This document shows positions 24,304-37,000 of a stretch of DNA of 64,000 nt, piece by piece. How positions within the stretch are numbered: the first letter of the stretch is position 1; each line of letters opens with the position of its first letter. The position numbers were made by a program, and so were the translations under genes. This stretch comes from Adineta steineri. Lineage: Eukaryota > Rotifera > Eurotatoria > Adinetida > Adinetidae. Where the stretch lies: positions 244,578-308,577 of the forward strand of contig CAJNOI010000054.1 of the NCBI GenBank assembly GCA_905250115.1. The letters run 5' to 3'. A model generated the notes under the pieces. That model saw only the letters and a list, made by a program, of their open reading frames with translations, had not been told where the DNA came from and ran no database searches.

Positions 24304-27300
24304 CTACATAACAAACGAATTAATTAAGGATGAGTATGTAAATCAATTAAATTTTACCTTATTTGAAATAGCTAACAATGATTCGATCGTTCGTGCAAGT
24401 TTTTGAATCGATGGATTAGCAAATAAGTGAGATCCATTGATTATAGGGCAAATATCTTTTTGAATGAGAGAGAGCATTCGTAAAACATCTAATGATGTTC
24501 CACCCATCTCACTAAAGGGTTGGGTTACATCCGGAGATTCACAACCAAGTACTTGACTAAATATGTGACTTAGACGTGCTTCTAGTTGTAATAATAATGA
24601 AGAATCAGTCTTAATCAAAGTCGACAGATGAGATTTTCGAAGCAAGTCTTGATCTACTGTTCCATTATCATTTCTAGGTAATTTTGCAAGTATAATAAAC
24701 ATCGATGGAATCATATGAAAAGGTAAATGAGATTGACAATATTCAAATAGTTCTTTTTCTGTCATATCACAACTTTCGACATAAGCAATTAAACGATCAT
24801 CATCCCATTTCATAACAACACATGCTGATATTGATGTATTGAGTAAACATTGTTCAATTTCACCAAGTTCAATACGTTGTCCATGCAATTTGATTTGATA
24901 ATCTATAAATACATTTTATTTTTAATCAAAAAGTATTATATTCGTACAAATAAAGTCGACACGGGGGTTCCGAATCTTTGTCAATAAGACTTTCTGACCT
25001 CGTTACATCAATATTGTTTTGTGACAATTACCAAAAATCTTATTTATCAACTTCCAGAACCCCGTAATCATTATTCAAATAATTTAACATACCTTTGTTA
25101 TTAATGTCTGATAAATGATGAAATGTTACGTTTTGCATTAGTTCAACTTCATCTGGTAGAACAAGAGATAGTTTATCAATCTGATCAACTCTTGACTTTG
25201 ATGTGAATATCTGAGAAAATACAGCTTGAAGTTTTCGACCTATTTTGTTAACTGTCGTTTCATCAAATAAATCACGCGAGCCATAAACACGACATAATAA
25301 TTTGTCAGTTTCATCTGTCCGATTGTATACAAACATCACATCTACATCAGAGAATGTTGCTTCATCTAATTGCTCAAAGAATACTTCTTCCAAGTTTGAT
25401 CCATCCAAAGAGAATTTATTGATATTAGGAGATACAGTAATAAATTCAAATAAAATATCAAGAAAAGAAACATTTGAATAGTTACGTCGAAAATCAGCAA
25501 GAATATGTTGCAATGGATAATGAGTATGTTGAAAAATTGATAAACAATTTGCTTGAACATGTTTAACAAGACTTTCAAACGGCCATTGCGAATTAATCTG
25601 GATTCGAAATGGTAATGTTGCAACAAAAATTCCGATTGCATTTTGTAATTCAGTTCTATATCGACTGGCATGTAACCCACTAAAGCATAAATCATCTTGT
25701 CCATCAGTTAATTTATATAGAAATGCATAAAATATACTCATTGCTAATTGAAAAGGTGTTATATGATGCAAAGTAATATACTCCAAAAATGCTGTCGAAA
25801 TATCATCATCGAAACATATCTCAGTGACAAAATGTAAACCTGATCGATAATCGGTGGACAAACAATATCGATCAACAGGTAATGATAATGAACGTGTAAA
25901 GTTATAATCCTTCAATTGAGAATACCAAAAGTCATGCGGTTGTGTCATATCCATTAAACGTTCATACACGGTACTATCGATATATTGAATGGCATTTTCA
26001 TCAACATGTAACATACAATCATTTGTATAAGCAAAAGAAAGATCGTTAAGAAAAGTTGATACTGATGCTCCATCGAATACTATATGATGAATTAAGAATA
26101 TGATTAAATCACCCATAACCAACGTATCCCCATTATAAGATAAATTGCTGAAGTCATGACGATGAACAATATGACAACTCAGAACACGTCCTTTTGATAA
26201 ATCAAATAAGTCAGAACGGTTCATTATTTTTTTGATTACTTCATCAATTTCAACATGGCTGTTAATATTGACTACCGAAAAACCATATGGTTCTTGATCC
26301 TTGATCGTAGCATTAATATCAAGGCAATGTTGTATGATCTTACCATTTATATCGAGATAAAATCCTGTACGTAAAACACGATGTTTTGCGACCACTGTGT
26401 GTAGTGCTCGACGCAATCGATTAATCGATAAATGATTGTTAGTCGACGCAATACGATAAACTAATGGAATAACATACATGAAATTGTGATGTTTAGATGG
26501 AAAACGAATTTGTTCATCCAGAAAGATTCGTTCTTGAGCAAATGATGCACGAGCTACAATGAAAAAAGAAAGATAAATATGTAGTTGATGATAATATCTA
26601 GTGGAAGTTGTTTTGCTCACCTTGAGTGAGATGTAATGAAGACCAAGGATAATCATCCAGAGTATGAATACTATTGATAGATTGCTGAATGAGTTGAGCA
26701 TGATGAATAATTGTTGGTTGTTGAAATAGATCAGATATCGAGAAACTACTTTGCTTTTGTTCTAAATGAAATTCAATCTTATATTGGTGAAAAAGTTGCA
26801 TGATAAGTAGTGAATGACCACCAATAGCAAATATATTTGTATCAGTTGAGATTTGATTTTGTTTGAGTATCTCACACCAAATACGATGAATACTAACTTC
26901 AATATCATTTGTTGGGTGTAATAGTTCTATAGTATTTGTAAGATGTGTTGATGAGAAGTGAGGTGGCGGAAGTTGTTTTCGATCTATTTTTCCATTTGGA
27001 TTCAATGGTAATTTGTCAAGTATAATGAATATTGATGGTATCATATGTGGTGGAAGATGAGATTGACAATGTTGCCGTAGTTGTTCCTCGTTGATATAAG
27101 AAGATTGAACATAAGCAACTAAATAATCATCATTCCATTTCATGACAACACAAGCAGAAATAGATGTAATGCTAAGTAAACATCGTTCGATTTCACCAAG
27201 TTCAATTCGTTGTCCATGTAATTTGATTTGATAATCTTTTCTTCCTTGATAATGAAGAAGACCATTGTTATCCATTCTCACAAGATCACCTGTTCGATAA

Positions 27301-30300
27301 AACAGTTGGCTATCTATTTCAATAAGGGCATTTGCAGTCAAATCATCACGTCCAAGATAACCAGCAAAGACACCTACTCCTCCTACAAACAATTCTCCTT
27401 CCTGATTGGTAACAGACGATTGTAAATATTGATTCATAATTATACATCGGTAATTACATAGGGGTGTACCAATTGAAATATTCTGTGTATCATTTTTGAC
27501 GTTCACATTATAAACTGTACAATCTATGGTTGTCTCAGCTGGACCATATAAATTCCATACAATACAGTTTGTTATATCGATTTTGATAATCAAATCAATT
27601 AAAGGAACAGAAAATGGTTCACCTACAACAATAAACATACGCTAGATAAGCAAACAAAATCACTTCGAAAGTCACTTACCACTGCTGCAAAGTGATCGAA
27701 GATGTTTCAGGACATTCTGATTGTTACTTTGCTCGACAGAAGTAAAAAAAACTATGCAATAAACTTGGAACAGTATGTAGATATGTGATTTGTTTGTTCT
27801 TTAAGACTTCGGATAAATAATCGAAATCAATCGTTCCACCTGGATGAAGCATAATCAATGTGCCTCCAGCTAACAATATACCAAGTATTTCTTGAACATG
27901 AATGTCAAATGAACATCGTGTCATTTGTACAACTGTATCATCTTTATTAAATGAGTTAATATAAGCCAAAGAATGCATACAATCAATAAAGTTCTTATGT
28001 CGAACTTGAACCTATGAAAAAACATAAAAATTAATCAGAAATTAGCAAATTAAGTGAAAACGAACCGCTTTGGGTGTTCCAGTTGAACCACTAGTGAAAA
28101 TAATGTATGCTATCTCTTTGCCTTTCACTATTACACTTAAAAGACCCTTTTTATCTATATAATTAATATTTAATATTGAATCAATATCAAGTGAAATAAT
28201 ATCATCAGCAAATTTAGTCTTGGTTAAATGATGAACAAAAACAAGGCGACTTTGTGTTTGCTGTGTGAGTGCATGTAAACGGTGTTGTGGATCTCGAGGT
28301 GATAATGGACAATAAACACAACCTGCCATTTCAATTCCCATAATACCAATCACCTATATAATATGAAAACTTCAATCACACTAAACATTAATTTTAAACA
28401 ATAACTCACCATTGATAAACTTCGCTCAACACATTGACAAACAACGTCACCTGAAACAACAGCATATTTGTTTATTAGATGTAAAGATAATACTTGAACA
28501 TAATATAGAAGTTCACAATATGTCAATGATTGTTCATCCAATTCAACAGCTAGTTTTTGTGGATGCTTCATAACTTGACAAATAAATGCATGATGAATAC
28601 AAGTAACAGGAGATGAAAGTGATACCTGTGTATTATTCATTGATTGCATGAGTAATATTTCATTTGGTAATGATAATGATATTTCATAGATTTGTTTAAT
28701 CATTTGATTATCAACAGATGTAAATAATTGATTCAAGATGGAATGAAATCGTTGAGAAATCTTATCGATTGTTTCGACATTAAATAAATCAAGTGATGCA
28801 TTGATTGTGCATGACAGTTGATTGATGTCGAGATCATGTTGAATTAGAAGTGAGAAATCATACTTATTTCTAACTCCATTATCATTAATGTCCATTGTGG
28901 GAGATATGGAAGAAAGTTGACTATCACCAATCGTTATTTGTTTCTTGTCACTGCTTGCTATAGATGATAGAAACTGAAATGATATATCAAGAAATGCTGG
29001 TTTTGAAACATTTGGATGTTGATTGAGAATACGTTGAAGAGGAAAATATGAATATTTCATATTGTTTGTTGCCATCTCTCGAACATAATCAAGTAGATAT
29101 TGAGAAGACCAATGAGGATCTAGTTGACATCGTAATGGAATAATATTTTCAAACAGTCCAATTATAGATTTTAGCTCATCTTTATAACGATTGTCGATAT
29201 TCATTGAAATACATATATCGTTTTCACCATTTGTTAATTTGAATAAATAAACATAGTAAATAGCAAGTGCTAGATGTTCATGTTTGATATTGTTTGATGA
29301 TGCATACATAAGAAAATGATGTGAAGGATCTTGACCAAAATCAAAAGAGACAGATGTTCCACGACCAGTTCGCTGTTCATTTGCAAGACGATATCGATCA
29401 AATGGTAATGATAAAGGTTGATCGAGATGACAATCATAAAGTGTATCAAGCCAAAACATACTTGCATCGGTCATGGATATTTGATTTTCGATAGTTGAAC
29501 ATTCCTGAATGGTAGATGTGCATGAATCAGACGAAGCTACATGCGTATTGCCGAATTGATACATAAGATTTTCATCATTTGAAAGAACAATAGATAGCTT
29601 ATACATAGGTTCATCGATCATGGAAGAACAAAAGAGTTGTGTAAGCATATATTGAAAACAGTTTGCAAGTTGATTAACAATAGCTTGACTTTGAAATATC
29701 TCAACTGCACAATCAATAACACATTCTGTAGTTCGCGCATGATGTTCATGTTCTATTGTAACAGCCATATCGAATGTAGTTAATCCATTACCGCGACTTT
29801 GATCTCGATCATAGTATACACCAATAACTAAATCTTTATCAATAGTAGATTCCACTGTAGTTTTTTGTGTCGCAGATGACATTAAAGAGACATATTGAAA
29901 GAATGTTGATGGCAATCGCTGATGTTTTTGTTTATCGTGTAGACCAATAATCTCTTGGTATGGTAGAGACGCATGTTCCAGAATATCAGTACTTAGTTGT
30001 TGCACCTTTCGCACGAAATGATTAAATGATTTATTTGGCTCAACTTGTATTCGATATGGTAGAATATTAACAAACATGCCGATCATTTCTTTTGTTTCTG
30101 GATTAAAGCGATTAGCTACAACACTTGCTACACATAAGTCATCTTCATCATTGAGTAACTTGAATAAGAATGCATAGAAGGCGGCGAATGATAGTGAAAA
30201 CATAGTAATGTTATTGGAAGAAGCAAACATCATCATGTTGTCCACAACACGTTGATCAAAAATAAATACAGTCGAATAACCACGACCCGAACGAGTTTGA

Positions 30301-31079
30301 TCATGTTTAATTTCGTTAGGTGCCAAGCTTCGTATTCGATTCCAGTCATAACCATGCATAAGATCGGACCAAAATCGACGTGCCTTGTTCATTTTTGAAT
30401 TGAAATTTGTATCAGCTAGCATTGCCTGTTCATACTGAGCAAAGTCTATATACTGTGAAACCAATAATGTTGACTGATGATGTGCGTCAATCCAATATGC
30501 ATGCTTAAATGCTTTAACGAATGACCTGGCTGAGCTGAGATCAATGGCTATGTGATGGATAGTAAAAACAATGAGGTCATTTTCATGCAATGAATGACCA
30601 TGATTTTCATCACCTCGCTCCACCAGATGGCATTTAACGACTCTTCCCGTCTCCACATCAAAGTGTTTCCTAATGGATTCATCCGTTAGTAAATCATCCA
30701 ATTGTTCCGCTGTTGATATTCCTCGTGAATGTTGAAATAAGTAAATATCATCAGAAACAGGTTGAATATATTGTTCAACCTGACTAGTTGTTGGGTTAAA
30801 ACGAACAGCGGTACGGAGAACCGTATGCTGTTCAATTACTGAACGTAAAGCCGATTGTAGGCGTTGAATTGAGACTGAGCCTTGTTTGATTATTAATGGA
30901 ACGACAATATTGTAGACAGATAGATCGGAAGCATAAAAGTATAGCTGTTCATGAAACCAAATTCTTTGTTGACCAAACGATGCCGTAGCTTCTGATCGAC
31001 CCGAAATCGTAAGTCGCTGTTCTTTCTGCACAGTCGATCCTTTTGTTGCTGCTGCTGCTACTTTCGTACGTGAAAACAT
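22994..31079 (-). CDS. Nonribosomal peptide synthetase fused to an FAD monooxygenase (8 exons, one frameshift)
   Basis: Exons (transcript order): 31079-28410, 28353-28066, 28011-27680, 27622-26621, 26553-25093, 24902-24358, 24303-24068, 24017-22994. All junctions are GT-AG with matching phase. About 2518 residues if the frameshift is ignored. Domains: C (1-500, HHIAIDLSS at 175; the usual G after D is L); C-terminal half of a second C (about 535-810); A (about 825-1330, TSGSTGTPKAV, YGPAETT, YRTGDL, NPNGKIDRK); PCP (GGHSL near 1380); C (1431-1910, SFAQERIF and HHIVFDG); only the tail of an A domain (1918-2020, NGTVDQ where NGKxDR is usual); PCP (MGGTSLD near 2050); FAD monooxygenase (2117-2518). 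An 8-T run (27744-27751 as A on +) shifts the frame and puts a stop at 27724. Known: NRPSs assemble peptides on PCP-bound phosphopantetheine. Substrates are not predictable here. Gene origin by transfer is likely but not shown. Confidence 0.85.
24958..25070. repeat. Small fold-back in the NRPS intron before the truncated A domain
   Basis: ACACGGGGGTTCCGAATCTT at the left pairs imperfectly with the CCAGAACCCCGTAATC end at the right; the arms are about 38 bp. It lies inside the 190-bp intron 24903-25092, exactly where the core of the second A domain is missing. Confidence 0.6.
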
Positions 31080-34000
31080 TTGTAACGAATAGATCGAATA
31101 ATATCGATTGATTAGTTTATGTTAAATAGATAATCTATAAAAATCTTTAAAATATAAAAAGACCAAGAAAACTAAATATGTACTAAAAAATTTGAAATAA
31201 AAACTTCCAATTAACTAAATTCTTTATCAGTTTATTAACTAGAAAAACAAAAGTTGAGTTCCTGGTATCTGAACCGCTAACATTTTATTTATTGTATTCA
31301 TATGGGCTTATTGTTAGTAATATTCCCGATGATGTACGATAGGTCTTGCTGTTTACTAGATAGTTCGACGAGTCTATCAAACTACTGGGAAATATTCAGG
31401 GATTTAGTAATGAAAGAACATATTTGAGTGCTTTTTCTTTTTTAAAATACATTTGAAACTATCCCCTTGCGTAGGAACCTTGATGAACATCTCTACTATC
31501 AATTTTCCAACTGCTTTCATTTACATTTGAAAACAGGAGACGATCAAACATTTTTATGCTTTTTAATTGTTGTTGTGATAATTGAGTGTAGGTATGAGCA
31601 AAGGCGAAGGTGAAAGAGAGATACTCTAACTCTCGCTCAAATCTCATATGCTCAGATCTACATTCGATTTTCACATTTATAACGGAAACCGAAAAAGTCT
31701 ATCTTTCTCTTGTTACAGAAAAACGAACTTTCAAGAGTAAGAAAAAATCATTTTAGGAATTGACACTTATCACAGTTTAAAAGAATATTCTTTTCAGTCA
31801 CTGTATACGGGTTTGATATCAGTGAAACATACAATTCACTAAATCTCCAAGCACTGAAAATGCTCATTGGATCTAATCTCCGAGGCAAAACTGATCATTT
31901 CGATCCAAACCTGCGTTCGACCAACACCAAACAATTGGAGTAAACGAGATATGCACGAAGGAAAAACAGGGCGATCTTATTCCGATGTAAGGTATAACTG
32001 AGACTTGACGTTTCACTTTTAACCCCATGATAAATAAAGACGCAAACAAATTATTTTCCTTTATATAAACCATCTTAGTGAAGGAAAAACATCTCCTTCT
32101 GACTCAGAAAATCAAACTTCGAAATTCCAAGAAGTAATCATAGATTCAGATTTCTCATCCTCGAAAATAGTGGTCATATTCTATTATAAATATTATTTTT
32201 GTTCATTGACTATGACTGCTATCTAATAAGCTTCATTTCAATATGATACTATCAAAGTGCACAAGTACTATTACTACCATTCTGACTATTCATTTTCAAT
32301 ATACTACATCAGATATTATCATACAAAAGGTATATATAACATACAGTGATTTAGGTATAAAATAGTTATGTATATATCAACTGATCTATGGTTTATTATA
32401 TCATCGACAGTTTTCTTTGTTCAAGTAGATTATAACCATATAGTTATGATGCCCTTAAAATAAATATACGTCGATTTTTCGACAGATGTAGGGATTTTCT
32501 ATTATAATAAATTTACTCAAAATTCAACTCATACTCGTGTCAAAGCCACTAGAACTCTATCGTTATAATCTATTCTAATAGAGAAAATAGTCTATGATAT
32601 AATAAACCATAGATTAGCTAACATATACATATATCCAGTGAACCGGTGCTGATGTATACCTAACGTACAGGAAAATAAACAGTGTTCATGATAATAATAG
32701 GAATGAAAAACGAATGAAAAAAATGAGTAAAGGACTATATTACATAAGTGTGACATGAGTTACTTATCAACAAAATAAGAAACTCACAAGCATTATCATA
32801 TCATGACGTTTCACAATCACACAAGAAAAACAGATCAAGCCGTTGTGGTATTGTATTAGATAATAGGAAAAAAATATGTTATTTTAAGATTGTTAGTATA
32901 TAAAATGACTAACTAAAGAAAAAAAATCATAAAACTGTTTCTAGAATAAATATCACACTATAATAAGTAAATATAGAATACTAGACAAGTTGGCATTTTT
33001 GTATTACTAAACAATTATTTCAGTCACTATATTAATGAACAAACAGATCAATTAAGATAAAAGAAAATATTGCAGGGGATAAAACTCACTATTTCAATGT
33101 CAATCGATCGAAATAAACTCATAAATTGAATAGCAAATCCATTGAGGAAACACACACTTTGGTAAAATTACAACTTAATATAGGTCAATATTGATGTGTT
33201 TATATTTGAGAAACATAATAAAATACTCATTCAAAGACAATTAGTAAGCAAAACATCTGTTTTACTTGCATGATATGGAATATATTATAATAGATTCAGA
33301 TCCAAACTAGGTAACAATCATGCCATAAAATAGACGTGAAAATATATATCAGAAAATAATTGGCAAAGTTTTCCTCTGTCATAATTAATTCATATATTAA
33401 TTAATCCGATGATCACAATCCATTTTCTCTTAATAAGTTAATGTGTCTGTCACTGTTCTTGATTCATTATACTCATTAAAATAATGGTGAATAGGAATGC
33501 ACCAAATCCTAAAACTCTAACATAGAGAATGTAGATTTTCGATTTGAAAACTCGCCTAATCTTTGGTTCGTTGATAGTCAATTTTCTTGCTCTATCTGAA
33601 AAAATATCTTATTTGTACAATATAGGAAGACTTATCAGTATGATCAGGTTCAATAAAGAAGTTACAGTTCTTGTCTATTGATGATAATTATTAACTCCTA
33701 TACTCCTATACCCTACAAAACACACAGAAAGAATATAGTTGTTGTTGTTAAACTTCTTTCCACTAGTTTATATAAAGGTTCTCAATACTCCATAAGTTTT
33801 TTTTGCTGTTCACTTTGATAAAGTGCAATTTTTTCTGTCAAAAATATGTTAGTTAAGCTAAGAAAAAATACTTTCGTGCAATGTTCTATTTTTTATAAAT
33901 AATATTGAAGAATACTAAATTTTTGTAGATTTTCACTTGTCATTTTTCTACTTTTCAGAATTTAAGTTTCTATAAGTACTTATATAGTGTGATATCTTGT

Positions 34001-34087
34001 AAGTATTAGAATTAGTAAATAAAAAAAGAGTTCAAACTAACCCGACCATCAATGTTCAGAGAGTATTAATTAATAACAAATTTAATT
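31080..34087. other. Intergenic between NRPS 5' end and PKS 3' end
   Basis: About 3 kb of AT-rich sequence with no supported gene. It should hold the NRPS promoter (right of 31079) and the PKS 3' UTR (left of 34088). The only clear structure is the fold-back at 32368-32630. Short open frames at 31459-31674 and 31873-32073 have no recognisable domain. Confidence 0.6.
32368..32630. repeat. AT-rich fold-back element, about 263 bp
   Basis: CTATGGTTTATTATATCAT near 32386 reappears inverted as ATGATATAATAAACCATAG near 32594. The arms extend outwards imperfectly to ATGTATAT / ATATACAT, giving about 50-bp ends around an unrelated centre of about 160 bp. No coding capacity; MITE-like. Confidence 0.75.
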
Positions 34088-37000
34088 CTAATCATCCAAA
34101 AGAATTAATCGCACATCGATTATCTTTGAATGATTGTTAAGCTGTCTTATCATTTCATGCGCAATGATTTCTTCTTGTTTGTTGCGATTAGCCACTAGAT
34201 GATAAGGTCCGCGCGGTTGAATACGACGCATTTGCGAGATCATATTTTGAGCATAAGTGGATGTACTTGTATCCGATATCGTTAACGGTATTTGAATAAC
34301 ATAGATGGTAGCTGACGCTGTTTGACTTTGCTGTTCAGATAATTTGTGCATAAATAGTGTAAAGGACTCGTCAGTATTACTGATTGCCTGCTCCGCGATA
34401 TAGAAGAGAACAGAACTATTGCTCTGAAGCGGACGTTGAAGACAAATGATATTCTCTGTACTAGTATGTATGGAAGTGTTAGATAATTTGATATTATTTT
34501 CATCGATCAGATCAGAGTCTACATTATGTTCTGTAGCAATTGATGTGGTAACTTGTTGTTGATCGTGGAGCTTATTATATATAACTGTTGCAATTCTTTC
34601 AATCGAATACCCTTGAAGAAGATCAGCTAATGGTATATAGACACCAGTTTCTTGTCCCAACCAATTGTATAGTGAGATAGCAGCTAATGAATCCATGCCT
34701 TGACTCACAAGTGAACGATCAATTAATATACGATCGACACTGACTGCACCTAAGAGACGTGCTACAGCTACATGAGCTCGCTCAATAATAGTCTCCTTTT
34801 GATTCAGATCAGAATTAATCGTACTATCGATTCTCGATATTGCAGATGTGTTGCTGAGCTTCATTTCGACAAAGCGTTGCTGTGCTATTCTTGCTAACTG
34901 GAATGTTGCTAATTTGTGACGTCTCTCATACAATGTTTGCCAATTAACAGCAAAAACAATAGGACATGGACAAGTGTTCTGATGTTTATGAAAACGTTCT
35001 ATCAATTCATATACAACCACTGTTGGTACTAATTCAAAGCCTTGTGTCGTTTGAAAAGTTGTTAACCACTCTCGTTGTCTATGAAACATGCCAGCACCGC
35101 TCACTGCTGGTAAACTGATAGAGAGAGCTGGTAAATTAAGCTTTTGCATACGATAATGAGCAAGAGCATCAAGAAATTGATTACCGGCATTGTAACCGGC
35201 GGACGCCAATTCAAGGAGATGATTTCGAATTGATGAAAACATAATGAAAAAGTGAAGCGGAGTATGAGTAAGTTGTGTTACTTGATGAAGAATCCAAGCA
35301 CCATGAGCCTTCGGTGCAAGAACACGTGTTAAATGTTCTTGTGTTAAATTACTGAGAGTACGATCTTCTGCAATAACAGCACTATGAATAATACCTCGAA
35401 CAGGATAAGAACTTTGATTAAGTCTTACAATAAGATCATGAACTTGTTGAAAGTTTGTCACATCTGCTTGTGCAACATCAACATGAGCATTATATTCATT
35501 TACTGTTCGTTTCAATCGCAACCAATCATCATATTGTGGATTAGAAGGTTGTTCGAGTTCAACTAAGGTACGACGACTCATCAGTGCTATACGTTTAACA
35601 CCGCGTTTCTCTATCATCCAACGAGACATTGTTAAACCAAGACCACCAAAACCACCAGATATTAAAATTGTTCCTTGATTACAAACTTCTGATGGAAACA
35701 TTGTATTATCATTTACAACTATTGATTAGGAAAAAAAGAAAAAAAATAATAATTGAAAGAAAAAAAGGTATGATTACCTTTTAATAAACTATTAGATTGT
35801 TTTTTATTGATATTTAATAGTTGATCAGATGAACTTATACGAAAAACTGTTTTACCCACAACTTGACCACTATTACATCTTAATAATGCTTCTATTACTT
35901 GAGATGGTTCATAAATAACTGTTGGTTCAACAGCACGTAGTTTACGTCGAATAAATAAATCAATTGCTTCTTCAAACATAAGACGAACAAGAGGTGATAC
36001 GTGATCAAGAAGTGCAACAAAATCAATTACATGAAAACTACAATCTGATCGTAATTGAAACATTGATAAATTATTATTATCATAAATATCTCGTTTACCC
36101 CATTCAACAAAATTACCATGATATGCTAATAATTTAATTGATTCTTTGAGTAAATTACCTGATAATGAATTAATAATAACATCAACACCTTGTGGGAGAA
36201 TTCGATGTATATCATTAACAAAAGAAGTATCTCGACTATTAAATACATGTTCAATGCCATAATATTCACGAAGAAAACGTCGTTTTTCTTCACTTCCAGC
36301 TGTAGCAATAACACGAGCACCAATATATTGACAATATTGAATACACATTTGACCTGCAGCACCTGTTGCAGCATGAATAAGAACAGTTTGACCAGCTTGT
36401 AAATGAACACGATATCTAAGAGAATAGATAACTGTTAAAATTGGAGTTGGCATACCACATAATTGTTCATCAGTAAGAGGAAAATCAGATGGAATACGTA
36501 TTATAAGTTGTGAATTAATCATAATATGTGAATGATATGTACCAAGACTAGTAGCACCTACAACATGATCACCAACTTGAAAACTAGTTGTTGTAGGACC
36601 CACACGTACAATAGTACCAACAAAATCTGAACCTGGTTCTGTATCTTGATTAACTTTTGGTTGATCTTCATCCGGTTGTGCAAAAGTACGTGTATGTGGA
36701 TAACGACCACGTGATTTAAGTACATCACGAAAATTAATACCAACACAATGAACACGAACTTCTACCATACCTGCTCGTAATAATTCTTTTTCTCTATCTT
36801 CTTCAATCCATGTTATTTCAGAAGGAAAACGAGATGGTGGTACACAAATACGAAATGGTTTTTGATCAGCATCTCGTTTAGGAATAATAGAAATTTGTTC
36901 GTATTTAGATTTCTCTTGTTCATTATTATCATCATCAACAGATTTTTGCAACATTTCATAATGCCATGTGATATGTCTGACTTGATTTTCGTTCGTGTCA

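Noticed and set aside
27716..27752. Short intron repairing the A-domain frameshift
   Set aside because: The only GT...CAG pair gives a 36-bp intron, shorter than any other here, and leaves the wrong phase.
31459..32073. Two 66-71 codon minus-strand ORFs
   Set aside because: No recognisable domain, no splice context and no conserved pattern.
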